From Colwellia sp. (lineage in GTDB: Bacteria > Pseudomonadota > Gammaproteobacteria > Enterobacterales > Alteromonadaceae): a stretch of DNA of 64,000 bases. The stretch covers positions 1 through 64,000 of the forward strand of contig JABSOZ010000019.1 of assembly GCA_013215295.1 (NCBI GenBank), given 5' to 3'. The position numbers were made by a program, and so were the translations under genes. A model generated the notes under the pieces. It was not told the DNA's origin, made no database searches, and worked only from the letters and a program-made list of their open reading frames with translations. Positions 17,587-26,523 of the stretch are shown here, in pieces; position 1 is the first letter of the stretch, and each line of letters starts with the position of its first letter.

Positions 17587-18456
17587 CTATTCACTCATTT
17601 TATAAGGCATACAAAACTGTGAGTTTGCATCGGTTTCAAAAATCTCATGGGTGGTATTCCATGTGAAGGCACATATTTCATTTTTTTGGGGCTTGAATGT
17701 ATACCTGCGAATGGTGGCGCCTTTGTCTTTATATATGTTGCCAGCCTGATAATCTGTCATCACATTATGTTGGATACTGCCATTGGCAGACTTGGTGGTC
17801 CAATATTCTTCGCGACCTTTTTTTATTATTTTATCTCTATGGCCAGAAAGTGACATAAAAATGTTATTGTTTTGCGTAATAATATCTGTTTCATAGGGGG
17901 TTCCTTGATCAATAAGGTGTGCAACAAAAATACCGCGTTTAGATGGATTAGCGTTAAAAATACCATTGGCCCAATTTTTTACCGCTTGGTCGCCTTCCCA
18001 TTGTGCTTGCAATAATAAGAACTCCATTCCCTCTGCTGTAAATTCATAAAAGGCGTTTTCAATTTTGTTATTGAATGAGCCCCCCCAAGTGGGTGATTTT
18101 TCAAAATCGCTGACCGGAAACCACTTGTTGATACTCTTTGTAGCATCATGATTGCCTTGACTAGGTGCATAAGCAATGCCGGCATCAGCTAATTGCTGAT
18201 AAGCAAACTTTACCCGTTGCCATTCGCTGTCGGAATTTTTATGTTGTGTCATATCACCAAGCGAGGCAATGAAAACCACATTAAGTGCTTCTTTGTTATC
18301 AACAAAATATTTGATCATCTTAGTGATTTTTTTAGCTTCTTTGTCACTTTCAGACATAAATTGGGTATCTGGGATCACACCAATAGTAAAATCTGCAAAG
18401 GAAGAAACATGAAAGAACAATAGCAGTCCAATAATTAAAACATTTACTTTTTTCAT
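17587..18456 (-). CDS. Secreted calcineurin-like metallophosphoesterase
   Basis: Protein of 289 aa with a signal peptide (cleaved after SSFA). It shows the ordered metallophosphoesterase motifs: IPDTQ (D-x-x/Q metal site), SLGDMTQ (GD), QGNHD (GNHD), VAHLIDQ and SLSGHRD (GH). It probably hydrolyses a phosphate ester outside the cytoplasm. Relatives of this secreted subfamily occur in polysaccharide-utilisation loci, but the substrate is unknown. It lies between the GH105 and GH28 genes on the same strand, with a hairpin before it and a 2Fe-2S subunit fragment directly after it. Confidence 0.85.
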   Translation of the reverse strand: MKKVNVLIIGLLLFFHVSSFADFTIGVIPDTQFMSESDKEAKKITKMIKYFVDNKEALNVVFIASLGDMTQHKNSDSEWQRVKFAYQQLADAGIAYAPSQGNHDATKSINKWFPVSDFEKSPTWGGSFNNKIENAFYEFTAEGMEFLLLQAQWEGDQAVKNWANGIFNANPSKRGIFVAHLIDQGTPYETDIITQNNNIFMSLSGHRDKIIKKGREEYWTTKSANGSIQHNVMTDYQAGNIYKDKGATIRRYTFKPQKNEICAFTWNTTHEIFETDANSQFCMPYKMSE

Positions 18457-18586
18457 TTTTTACTTTTTCTCAATTAGCACACTTTATTTTGATTGAAATA
18501 ATGATGTTTACTTCTCAACAAAGTTAATTTTTTGTAATATGTATGCAGTGGTCAACTAACTCTAGAATCGAGTTGTATATTTTTGT

Positions 18587-18621
18587 AGTAGAGCCCTAGA
18601 TAAAATGGGCTCTACTTTTTG
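18587..18621. terminator. Strong hairpin between GH105 and phosphoesterase genes
   Basis: AGTAGAGCCC (18587-18596) pairs perfectly with GGGCTCTACT (18607-18616), 19 bases after the end of the minus-strand GH105 gene. The T-run lies on the + strand side, so on the minus strand it may act as a weak terminator or as a 3'-end stabiliser. Confidence 0.55.
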
Positions 18622-18634
18622 TTGATATGAATTT

Positions 18635-21070
18635 TTATTTATCAAATAGTTGGCTAACTTGCACTCCAGCCATGACAAATGGCCCTAAGCCTTTTGGATC
18701 ATTATTTACTACAGGCTCGGTCATATAATAATTGTAACTGCCATCTCGACCATTGCCTAACCCTGATACGCGGTTGATGTTAGTGATTGATATCGACCCA
18801 TCATAACCAATATTAACAAATTCATTGATCATACCTTGATAGGCGTTGATCGCGATATTTTTGTACTCTTTTCCTAAATAGCCTTTATTAACGGCTTTAG
18901 CGAGCATATAAACAAACATACTACTGCCACTTGCTTCAAGGTAATTACCGATGCTGTCCGGCTTATTGGGTACTTGATACCAAACGCCGCTATTAGCTTG
19001 GAACTTAATAAGTGCGGGCGCTAGTTCTTGAATAAGATTGATGAGTGGCTCTCTTAAATCGGTACGCTCTAGCGGGATAAAATCGAGTACATCAACCAAT
19101 GCCATGGTATACCAACCCAAGCCGCGAGACCAAAAGTTAGCGGATAAACCTGTTTTAGGGTTTGCCCATGGTTGAACCTTTTTTTCATCCCAACCGTGGA
19201 AGTAGAGCCCTGTTTGTTGATCAAACAGCCTTTTGCGGGCAACTAAAAACTCATTTGTTGCTTCTTCAAAGCCATGGCTGTCATTTTGTAATAAGGCATT
19301 GTGCGCTAAAAATGGTATGCCCATATATATACCGTCTAGCCATAATTGCCATGGATAGATTGTTTTGTGCCAAAAGGCGCCTTCACTGGTTCGTGGATGA
19401 TGTTTAAGTTGATTAACTAACCGGTTAATGGCTATTCGGTATTTTTCTTCACCTGTGCGTTCAAAAAGTCGTAATAGCATTTTTCCGGCATTAATATGAT
19501 CAATATTATACTCCTTTTCTCTATAGGTCTTGATTTCACCTTTTTCCGTAATATATGAATCTATCGTGCGTTTGGCGTAATTTGAAATCTCGGTATTACC
19601 TGTTATTAACGCTACATCATCAAAAGACTGCATTAGCAGGCCAGTGGTATATGCCCACTTTACTTGTTTTCCTTTGTACATGTCGAAGCCACCAAAAGAA
19701 AGGTTATTATCTAAGCGCTTAATTTCTGATTTAACCAACTGAGTAGTAAAGTCTAGTATGCTTTTTTTATTTAACGGTTTGGGCAGGTTTGTTGCGGTTA
19801 ACGTTGTTTTTAGTTTAACACGCAGTGGCTTTGATAACTTTTCAACTTCTTGTTCAACGTATTCAACAAATTGTTCTTTAGTGTTTATGCCATCAACCTC
19901 TTTACCCCACGTTGCGCCAAAGTAGTAGTCAAGTTTACCATCGGCGAGATTAAATACCGAGACGATACTGTTCTTGTCTTCGGTTAACGTTTTATGGGGT
20001 TTTCTCTTAAACAGCAAAAACATACCAAGGTTTTCACCTTCAACCGATTGAGGCCCCCAAGTTGCTATATAGCTCCAGGCATGAACTGAAATGTCGAGGC
20101 TACCTGTTAACAACTCTGCTTTAGGGTGCTTAACGATTGAGGCGGTTAAATTACGCAACTTCTTCTGTGAAGATGATAGTTCAACATGTACCAAACGAGA
20201 GCCCGCTTGCATAGTGAGTTTCGCATCTAGATCAGTTTGTAAATCAGCTACTTTCCAGTTTTTGTAGTTTAGCGTTAGTGATGATTGTAATGCGCCATTG
20301 CTATTGACCTTTACTGAACGTTCTTCTACATCAGCAACACCATGAATTTTTTTACCATCCCAATAGCCATAACCACCTAACCCTGGTGATTTGCCAACTT
20401 TTAGGATATCCATACCCCAGTCTGCAGGCTGGTGATAGCTTTGGTAACCATCTAACCCTATATTATGAAGTGCTAAATTGTGTTGAGTTTTGCCAAAAAT
20501 ATCAAAACCATTACGCCAATCTAAATATACACGATAACCAATTTTATCGGATTCAATACCTGGGCCTTCATAACGGATAAATTTAGAATGGTCAGTATAT
20601 TGCGGCGGGGTAGTTAGTTCATTTACATTAATAAACTCACCGCCAATATATTCTTTACCTTGCCAGTTGCCAGCTGTTTTAATCGCTACTTCGGCTTGAG
20701 AGCGTTTTTTCAGAGCGGTATTTTTTGTTGTCGATTGACTAATTGTAAGCTGTTTAGACTCTGCCGCTGCAAAATCAGCCATCAATAATATTGCATCATT
20801 AACACCATCTGAATCTTGGTCTATAAGTTGTGAATCAATGATGGTTGAATTATGGTTAACTACAAGGTTTTTTACGGAATTTTCTGAAACTCCAAGCTCG
20901 TTGAAGCTAAATACTACAGTCTCATCTATTCGCTTAAAATTAGAGGGGTTGGTTAAGTTAACCGAAGCTAAAATTTTCGTTTCGCTTTTAATTGATTTAG
21001 CAGCAGCATTGCAACCAAATAAAGTGAGACAGTAAATGATAGCCGATACCATTTTTATATTAGACTTCAT
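18635..21070 (-). CDS. DUF4861-GH105 fusion lipoprotein (unsaturated rhamnogalacturonyl/galacturonyl hydrolase)
   Basis: Start taken at ATG 21070, preceded by AAAAGGAAAA; the longer frame to 21100 has no ribosome site. Lipoprotein of 811 aa (lipobox LFGC, Cys20). Residues about 30-410 are a DUF4861 domain (NPSNFKRIDETVVFSFNELG, DQDSDGVNDAILLMADF, GYGYWDGKKIHG). Residues about 440-810 are a GH105 (alpha/alpha)6 barrel (WAYTTGLLMQSFD, WLDGIYMGIPFL, GLSANFWSRGLGWYTMALVDVL, LEASGSSMFVYMLA). GH105 removes the unsaturated uronic acid left by pectate or rhamnogalacturonan lyases. Having both domains in one chain suggests that they act together on the same oligosaccharide end. It is driven leftward by the bidirectional palindromic promoter at 21119-21166. 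A truncated copy of its 5' end exists at 23222-23437. Confidence 0.92.
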   Translation of the reverse strand: MKSNIKMVSAIIYCLTLFGCNAAAKSIKSETKILASVNLTNPSNFKRIDETVVFSFNELGVSENSVKNLVVNHNSTIIDSQLIDQDSDGVNDAILLMADFAAAESKQLTISQSTTKNTALKKRSQAEVAIKTAGNWQGKEYIGGEFINVNELTTPPQYTDHSKFIRYEGPGIESDKIGYRVYLDWRNGFDIFGKTQHNLALHNIGLDGYQSYHQPADWGMDILKVGKSPGLGGYGYWDGKKIHGVADVEERSVKVNSNGALQSSLTLNYKNWKVADLQTDLDAKLTMQAGSRLVHVELSSSQKKLRNLTASIVKHPKAELLTGSLDISVHAWSYIATWGPQSVEGENLGMFLLFKRKPHKTLTEDKNSIVSVFNLADGKLDYYFGATWGKEVDGINTKEQFVEYVEQEVEKLSKPLRVKLKTTLTATNLPKPLNKKSILDFTTQLVKSEIKRLDNNLSFGGFDMYKGKQVKWAYTTGLLMQSFDDVALITGNTEISNYAKRTIDSYITEKGEIKTYREKEYNIDHINAGKMLLRLFERTGEEKYRIAINRLVNQLKHHPRTSEGAFWHKTIYPWQLWLDGIYMGIPFLAHNALLQNDSHGFEEATNEFLVARKRLFDQQTGLYFHGWDEKKVQPWANPKTGLSANFWSRGLGWYTMALVDVLDFIPLERTDLREPLINLIQELAPALIKFQANSGVWYQVPNKPDSIGNYLEASGSSMFVYMLAKAVNKGYLGKEYKNIAINAYQGMINEFVNIGYDGSISITNINRVSGLGNGRDGSYNYYMTEPVVNNDPKGLGPFVMAGVQVSQLFDK

Positions 21071-21118
21071 TATTAATTTTCCTTTTTTCGAAACTAGCAT
21101 TGATATAATTGTATGCTT

Positions 21119-21166
21119 TTATACTACCCAATCATTGACACCGGTGTCAATGATTGGGTAGTATAA
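21119..21166. promoter_or_regulatory. 48-bp perfect palindrome acting as bidirectional operator-promoter (copy 3)
   Basis: Bases 21119-21142 are the exact reverse complement of 21143-21166, centred on CACCGGTG. Each strand carries TTGACA, an 18-bp spacer and TAGTAT: + strand boxes at 21135-21140 and 21159-21164, minus strand boxes at 21150-21145 and 21126-21121. One repressor site therefore controls both directions: GH105 to the left, and the GH28 fragment with the second chemoreceptor to the right. Confidence 0.85.
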
Positions 21167-21217
21167 GAAAAGATTTAATGTTTATTAACTAACAATCAGC
21201 TATTCGTGGAGAGTCTC

Positions 21218-21370
21218 TTGAGTAAAAATAACTTCTCAAACGAAAGTATCATGATGGAACGCCGTAAATTTTTAGGAGGTACAGCTGCCGTAGTTGCGGG
21301 TGCGAGTATTTTTACTCTTACTGGCTGTGTACTGCAATCTAAAAGTGTCTCTGATCCATGTGTTAAGTGA
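21218..21370 (+). pseudogene. Truncated 5' copy of the GH28 gene at 23535
   Basis: Bases 21181-21360 are nearly identical to 23483-23676. They include the ribosome site GGAGAG, a TTG start, the Tat motif ERRKFLGG and the lipobox TLTGC. The frame diverges after SVSDP and stops at 21370, giving 50 residues. It is a promoter-plus-signal-peptide fragment left by a duplication. It could still be translated as a tiny Tat lipoprotein and serve as the leader of the chemoreceptor transcript. Confidence 0.85.
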
Positions 21371-21514
21371 TGTTGATCTAGTATTGGCATATTGAAATTG
21401 CAGGTTGTTTTTTTGGGAGATTAATTATCGCAAATTTCAGCGCTTTTCTGCTCAGGTTTCTTTTTCAACTGGTACACACTTTGATTGGTGCCTTACTAAT
21501 AATTCGGAGATTAT

Positions 21515-23206
21515 ATGTTTACTAATAGCCTTCCCTTAAAGTTAAAATTACTGTTAATTTGCAGTGTATTGTTGCTTATTGTTTCCTTTAGTTTGGTTTT
21601 TCAATCATTACAAAAATTAAATACCTTAAAAATCTCTCAAGTCGCTGAAACCAGGGAGACCTTAGTTTTACAAAAACAAAAAGAATTAAAAGCATTAATT
21701 AAAATGGCTCTATCTTCAATAGAGCCGATATTAAATTTACCGGCATCAGAAGAGCGAGATAGAGCGGTTGCAGATCATGTGAATCTACTTAGATATTCAA
21801 AAGGTGGTTATTTTTTTATCAATTCATTTGATGGATTTGGTATTGCGAATGGAAATAACCCAGCGGTATGGGGAAGGGACTTAATGACAGGGAAAAAGGA
21901 AGAGAGTCAACAGTCTAAACGAACTATGACCGCAAATAGTAAAGCTGGAGGCGGTTATTTAGAGTATGAAGCGAAGAAAAAACATATTAAAGGTGATGAT
22001 AACTTATACCCTAAACTTTCATATACTGAACAAGTTCCGGGTTATGAGTGGTATGTAGGTACAGGGTTTTATATTGATGATATTGATGTCGTTGTAGCCA
22101 AGAAAATAAAGAGTTTTGATGAAACCTTTAACAATATTCTTTATAGCAGTTTGTTGATTGCCATCATGCTTTTTGGCATTTCTGTAATCGTTTTATTCTT
22201 ATCCATTAAAAAAGCATTTAAACCTCTTGATAATATGCATGTTGCGCTAACCGATATTGCTCATGGTAATGGTGATTTAACCAAAAAACTCATCGTTGAA
22301 AATAATGATGAAATTGGTGTTTGTGCGGTCTCATTCAATGATTTTACCGACAAAATCCGTCAGGTAGTATCAACGGTTTCAAAAGAATGTGAAACCATAA
22401 CTGAATATAGTAGCCGTTTAGATTTAAGTGCTAAAGATGGGCATGAACGCATTCATTTACAGCGCAATAAAACAGACTCTGTAGCCACCGCAATTAATGA
22501 AATGCTAGCGTCAGCAAATGAAATATCGAACAATGCCAATATTGCGTCTACATCAGCAACAGAAGCAAACGACGGAATTAATACAACATTAAGGTCAATG
22601 CAGCTTTCGTCAGAAGAGTTAAAATCGCTCGCAAATGATATTAATAACTCTTCTGATGCCATGCATGAGTTAGAAAAAGAAACTAATGCCATCGGTTCTG
22701 TGCTTGAAGTTATTAAACAAATTGCTGATCAGACCAACCTTCTTGCATTAAATGCAGCCATTGAAGCGGCTCGAGCAGGTGAACAAGGACGAGGTTTTGC
22801 TGTTGTTGCTGATGAGGTTAGAACATTAGCTAGTCGTACTCAAGCAAGTACAGAAGAGATTAATTCAATGATTGGCCGACTACAATCAGGGGCGAAGAAA
22901 GCGGTTGCCTTAATGACCGCCAATCAAACATCTAGTCAAGAAACGGTTAAAGCCACAAATGCTTCAATGCAATCGTTAGAACGAGTTACCGGCGTTGTTG
23001 ATTCCATTCAAAATATGAACTTTCAAATAGCCACAGCTTCAGAACAACAAAAAAGGGTAACAGAGGAATTAAACCAAAATGTTCTCGATTTATCTCACAT
23101 GACCGAACTTGCTGAAAAAGAGTTAAAAGTGATTGTAAAAATTGGTGAAGAGTTAACCGATAATGTAGATGCGCTGAATTCTGAAATGAGCTATTTTACT
23201 ATCTAA
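21515..23206 (+). CDS. Methyl-accepting chemotaxis protein with sCache domain (paralogue 2)
   Basis: Chemoreceptor of 563 aa, colinear with the one at 11400. A membrane helix (8-28) is followed by the sCache_2 domain ([36 protein letters not shown]), a second membrane helix near 205-225, HAMP ([20 protein letters not shown]) and the signalling tip [20 protein letters not shown]. The cytoplasmic parts are closer to each other than the ligand domains, so the pair probably recognise related but different ligands. No operator lies directly before it. The nearest promoter is the palindrome at 21119, reading through the truncated GH28 leader. It is flanked on both sides by copies of that promoter module. 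Confidence 0.95.
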   Translation: MFTNSLPLKLKLLLICSVLLLIVSFSLVFQSLQKLNTLKISQVAETRETLVLQKQKELKALIKMALSSIEPILNLPASEERDRAVADHVNLLRYSKGGYFFINSFDGFGIANGNNPAVWGRDLMTGKKEESQQSKRTMTANSKAGGGYLEYEAKKKHIKGDDNLYPKLSYTEQVPGYEWYVGTGFYIDDIDVVVAKKIKSFDETFNNILYSSLLIAIMLFGISVIVLFLSIKKAFKPLDNMHVALTDIAHGNGDLTKKLIVENNDEIGVCAVSFNDFTDKIRQVVSTVSKECETITEYSSRLDLSAKDGHERIHLQRNKTDSVATAINEMLASANEISNNANIASTSATEANDGINTTLRSMQLSSEELKSLANDINNSSDAMHELEKETNAIGSVLEVIKQIADQTNLLALNAAIEAARAGEQGRGFAVVADEVRTLASRTQASTEEINSMIGRLQSGAKKAVALMTANQTSSQETVKATNASMQSLERVTGVVDSIQNMNFQIATASEQQKRVTEELNQNVLDLSHMTELAEKELKVIVKIGEELTDNVDALNSEMSYFTI

Positions 23207-23221
23207 AATAACTTATACCAA

Positions 23222-23437
23222 TCTGACTACAAGGTATTTACTGAATTTTCTGAAACTCCAAGTTCGTTGAAGCTAAATATTACAGTCTCATCTAATCGCT
23301 TAAATTAGAGGGGTTGGTTAAGTTAACCGAAGCTAAAATTTTCGTTTCGCTTTTAATTGATTTATTAGCAGCATTGCAACCAAATAAAGTGAGACAGTAA
23401 ATGATAGCCGCTAGCATTGATATAATTGTATGCTTTT
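23222..23437 (-). pseudogene. Truncated 5' copy of the DUF4861-GH105 gene
   Basis: Bases 23226-23437 match 20859-21120 (for example TTTTCTGAAACTCCAAG and GAGGGGTTGGTTAAGTTAAC), which is the N-terminal coding region and upstream leader of the fusion gene at 18635-21070. About 47 bp containing the start codon and ribosome site are missing (a jump after ATGATAGCCG), and small indels break the frame. It is the left flank of the second promoter module and cannot be expressed as protein. Confidence 0.85.
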
Positions 23438-23481
23438 ATACTACTGAATCATTGATACCGGTGTCAATAATTCAGTAGTAT
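23438..23481. promoter_or_regulatory. Near-perfect palindromic bidirectional operator-promoter (copy 4)
   Basis: A 44-bp palindrome with two mismatched pairs. + strand boxes are TTGATA (23452-23457), an 18-bp spacer and TAGTAT (23476-23481). Relative to copy 3 both outer arms changed together (CCCAAT/ATTGGG became CTGAAT/ATTCAG), which keeps the dyad. It drives the intact GH28 gene; the leftward side faces the dead GH105 fragment. Confidence 0.8.
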
Positions 23482-23534
23482 TAGAAAAAAATTAATGCTT
23501 ATTAACTAACAATCAGCTATTCGTGGAGAGTCTC

Positions 23535-24959
23535 TTGAATAAAAACAACTTCTCAAATGAAAGTATCATGCTAGAACGCCGTAAATTTTTAGGAGGTACA
23601 GCTGCCTTAGTTGCTGGTGCGAGTCTTTTTACTTTTACTGGCTGTGTACTGCAATCTAAAAATGTCTCTGACCCATGGCAATATGTCGCTGATTTAAGAA
23701 CGCGCATTAAAATACCTGTTTTTCCAGAACGTGATTTTGATATAGCATCTTTTGGTGCTGTGGGTGATGGAGAAAAAGATTGTACAACTAGCATAAATGA
23801 TGCTGTTCGCGCTTGTTCTAAAGCTGGTGGTGGAAGGGTTGTTGTAGCGGCTGGTACATATAAAACAGGCCCGATTCATTTACTAAGTAATGTAAACTTG
23901 CATCTTAAAGACGGGGCAACACTAAGTTTCTATAATGAACCTGAACGTTATTTGCCCACAGTGTTTACTCGCTGGGAAGGAACCGAGTTAATGAACTACT
24001 CGCCATTAATTTACGCTTATAAGCAAGTTAATATTGCGGTTACAGGTAAAGGGACACTTGATGGTGGAGGCGATAAAACCCATTGGTGGCCTTGGAAAGG
24101 CAAAAAGTATGGTCATAAAAATGATGAGCAAAACCGTGATGCTCTCATCGCTATGTCTGATAAAGGTGTCCCGCCAGAGCAACGGATAATTGAAGGGAAA
24201 AGTTACTTACGTCCAAGTTTTATACAACCCTATGATTGTCATAATGTATTGATTGAGGGGATTAAAGTAAGAAAAGGCCCTTTCTGGAATATACACCCGG
24301 TTTTGTGTACCAATGTCACCGTTAGAAACTTAGATATTAACACTCATGGTCCAAATAATGATGGTTGTAACCCTGAATCTTGTAAAGGGGTACTTATTGA
24401 GAACTGTACTTTTGATGTAGGTGATGATTGTATTGCGATTAAATCTGGTAGAAATACCGATGGCCGTCGATTGGCAACACCATGTGAAGATATTATTATT
24501 GCCAATTGTCATATGAAAGATGGTCATGGCGGAGTAGTTGTTGGTAGTGAAATGTCGGGTGGTGTGCGCAATGTATTTGCTGAAGATTGCATTATGGATA
24601 GCCCTGATCTTTGGTATGCACTTCGAATAAAAACAAACTCGTTAAGAGGTGGTTTTGTTGAAGGTATTCATATGCGAAATGTTGAAATTGGTACAATTGG
24701 TAAAGCGGCATTTAGAATTAACTTCCATTACCAAAAAGGTGATGTGGGTAATTTTGTTCCACGTGTGTCTAATGTGACTGTAAGTAACGTTACGGGTAAA
24801 AATGTAAAACAAGTACTGTCAATGCGTGGTTATGAAAGAAGCCCGATTAATGGTGTTAAGATCACTGACTGTAAGTTTAGCAATGTACAAAAAGCTGACG
24901 TCGTAGAGAACGTTAAAAACCTAGTTATGGATAATGTTAGTAGTGACTTTTATTCATAA
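23535..24959 (+). CDS. GH28 family exo-polygalacturonase-like Tat lipoprotein
   Basis: Beta-helix pectinase of 474 aa. I favour the TTG at 23535 because GGAGAG (23524-23529) precedes it; GTG 23523 would contain that ribosome site, and ATG 23568 would cut into the region before the Tat motif. Tat motif ERRKFLGG (14-21), then a lipobox ending at Cys37, so it is a membrane-anchored lipoprotein. GH28 landmarks: NNDGCNPESC from 274, GDDCIAIKSGRN from 296, GHGGVVVGSEMSGG from 330 and RIKTNSLRGG from 364. The G-H-G histidine (331) is present. WPWKGKKYGH and similar inserts match the exo-acting clade of the enzyme at 2625. It is regulated by the palindrome at 23438, and its 5' end is duplicated at 21218. 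Confidence 0.93.
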   Translation: MNKNNFSNESIMLERRKFLGGTAALVAGASLFTFTGCVLQSKNVSDPWQYVADLRTRIKIPVFPERDFDIASFGAVGDGEKDCTTSINDAVRACSKAGGGRVVVAAGTYKTGPIHLLSNVNLHLKDGATLSFYNEPERYLPTVFTRWEGTELMNYSPLIYAYKQVNIAVTGKGTLDGGGDKTHWWPWKGKKYGHKNDEQNRDALIAMSDKGVPPEQRIIEGKSYLRPSFIQPYDCHNVLIEGIKVRKGPFWNIHPVLCTNVTVRNLDINTHGPNNDGCNPESCKGVLIENCTFDVGDDCIAIKSGRNTDGRRLATPCEDIIIANCHMKDGHGGVVVGSEMSGGVRNVFAEDCIMDSPDLWYALRIKTNSLRGGFVEGIHMRNVEIGTIGKAAFRINFHYQKGDVGNFVPRVSNVTVSNVTGKNVKQVLSMRGYERSPINGVKITDCKFSNVQKADVVENVKNLVMDNVSSDFYS

Positions 24960-24991
24960 ACTTCAACCATTTTTTAACTAAAGTGTGTGTT

Positions 24992-25018
24992 AGGAATATC
25001 ATCTAAGGTGATATTCCT
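24992..25018. terminator. Hairpin after GH28 gene, weak terminator
   Basis: AGGAATATCA (24992-25001) pairs with TGATATTCCT (25009-25018), 32 bases after the stop, with no strong T-run. It separates the pectin locus from the efflux operon. Confidence 0.5.
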
Positions 25019-25125
25019 TAAATGGCAATAGTTGTTGTTTACCTTGCTTTAGATTACTTTGGTTACTTGAAAATATAGCGATTCTTTTATAGTGCTCAAC
25101 AGAGGTTAATTAACAAATCAATTTT

Positions 25126-26523
25126 ATGAAATTTATCCTTTTACTCTCTACTTTATTTTTGTCAGCCTGTACTCAAACCAGTGATCTTACAATTGATAAC
25201 ATTGAGCATACCAATCCCTTTATCAAGCAAGGTGATAGTAAGCTTGATATCAGTTGGTGGCATAGTTTCAACAACGACGAATTATCTCAATTAGTTTCCC
25301 GAGGACTTAAAGATAACCTCTCTTTAAAAGCTCAAGATCTTCGATTAAAAAACAGTGCAATCAATGCCAATATTGCCGAAGCTGATTTTTATCCGAGCCT
25401 AAATGTAAACTCAAGTGCTTCTTCTCGCTTTGGTGATTCTAATGATTTTGGAAATATTGAAAACGCGTCTTTTGGATTGAGTTCAAGTTGGGAGTTAGAT
25501 TTATGGGGTGGTATTGCCGCCGCTGAAAACAAAGCCATTTGGGAGTATAAAGCGCAAGAAGCGTTGTACCGCGCACGTGCAAACCTTGTTGCCGGTAATA
25601 TCACTAATGCTTGGCTTGGTTTAGTGACAGAGCAACAGAAAAAAATTGTCTTAGCCAGTCAATTTCAACGCACACAAGATGCGTTAACCATCATTCACCG
25701 ACGTTTTTCTATGGGTAAAAATTCCGTCACTAATATTTGGCAGCAACAAAATCTATTAAAAAGCATTGAAGTACAGCAAGAAAAAAACATTGCAGCACTT
25801 TATATTAATCAACAAGTACTCGCGCTATGGCTTGGCATAACAACCGATAAACTGACCACTATAGACTTAACTATGTTACCCGCGTTACCTGAACTGCCGG
25901 CCATGGGCATCCCAATGGAGGTGCTAAAATATCGCCCTGATATTGAACAAGCCTTTGCTAAAATTCAAGCGGCTAATGAACATTTAGCAGTTGCCATTAC
26001 TGATCAATATCCTCGTCTTACCCTCCGGGCTAATTATTCAACCTCAAAAACGTCGGTAAAAGGTTTATTGGATGATTGGTCAGGCAATTTAATCGCTTCA
26101 CTGACTTTGCCAATATTTGATGCTGGAGTAAAAAAGTCGATAGTTGAACAACGAAAACTAAGTTTAAGGGCACTGGTATTAGATTACCAACAAGTGTGGT
26201 TAGAAGCGATTGCTAAAGTTAATCAAGTGCTTGTAAACGAAACGCAATTGTCGAAAGTCGCTAAGAACTTAGTCTCTCAGTTAGATTTAGCACAGCGAAC
26301 AGAAAAATTAACCACCATTAAATATTTAAATGGCAAAACGAATTATTTAAACCTGCTAAAAGCACAAGAGAGTATTTTGTTATTGGAAAGACAAATTATT
26401 GATGCGAATAAAAAAGTGATGGTGAATCGAGTCTTATTATATCGAGAATTAAGCCATGGTGATTTCTCGATTGAAATACAATCAAAAGATAATAAAAATA
26501 TTGATATAGGAAAACAGTCTTAA
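25126..26523 (+). CDS. Outer membrane efflux lipoprotein (OprM/NodT-type)
   Basis: TolC-family outer-membrane channel of 465 aa, made as a lipoprotein (LFLSAC, Cys15). It has the duplicated OEP repeat with SWWHSFNNDELSQLVSRGLKDNLSLKAQDLRL near the N-terminus and the second-repeat signature YRPDIEQAFAKIQAANEHLAVAI near residue 270. The start is weakly supported by a ribosome site but coincides with the signal peptide. Its TAA overlaps the ATG of the adaptor gene by one base (TAATG), so the tripartite pump is translationally coupled. The substrate is not indicated. Confidence 0.93.
   Translation: MKFILLLSTLFLSACTQTSDLTIDNIEHTNPFIKQGDSKLDISWWHSFNNDELSQLVSRGLKDNLSLKAQDLRLKNSAINANIAEADFYPSLNVNSSASSRFGDSNDFGNIENASFGLSSSWELDLWGGIAAAENKAIWEYKAQEALYRARANLVAGNITNAWLGLVTEQQKKIVLASQFQRTQDALTIIHRRFSMGKNSVTNIWQQQNLLKSIEVQQEKNIAALYINQQVLALWLGITTDKLTTIDLTMLPALPELPAMGIPMEVLKYRPDIEQAFAKIQAANEHLAVAITDQYPRLTLRANYSTSKTSVKGLLDDWSGNLIASLTLPIFDAGVKKSIVEQRKLSLRALVLDYQQVWLEAIAKVNQVLVNETQLSKVAKNLVSQLDLAQRTEKLTTIKYLNGKTNYLNLLKAQESILLLERQIIDANKKVMVNRVLLYRELSHGDFSIEIQSKDNKNIDIGKQS

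Noticed and set aside
25020-25125. Search for a pectin or xylose operator before the RND operon
   Set aside because: Neither TTGACACCGGTGTCAA nor TAGCGCTA-type sites are present, so no link of the pump to either regulon is claimed.
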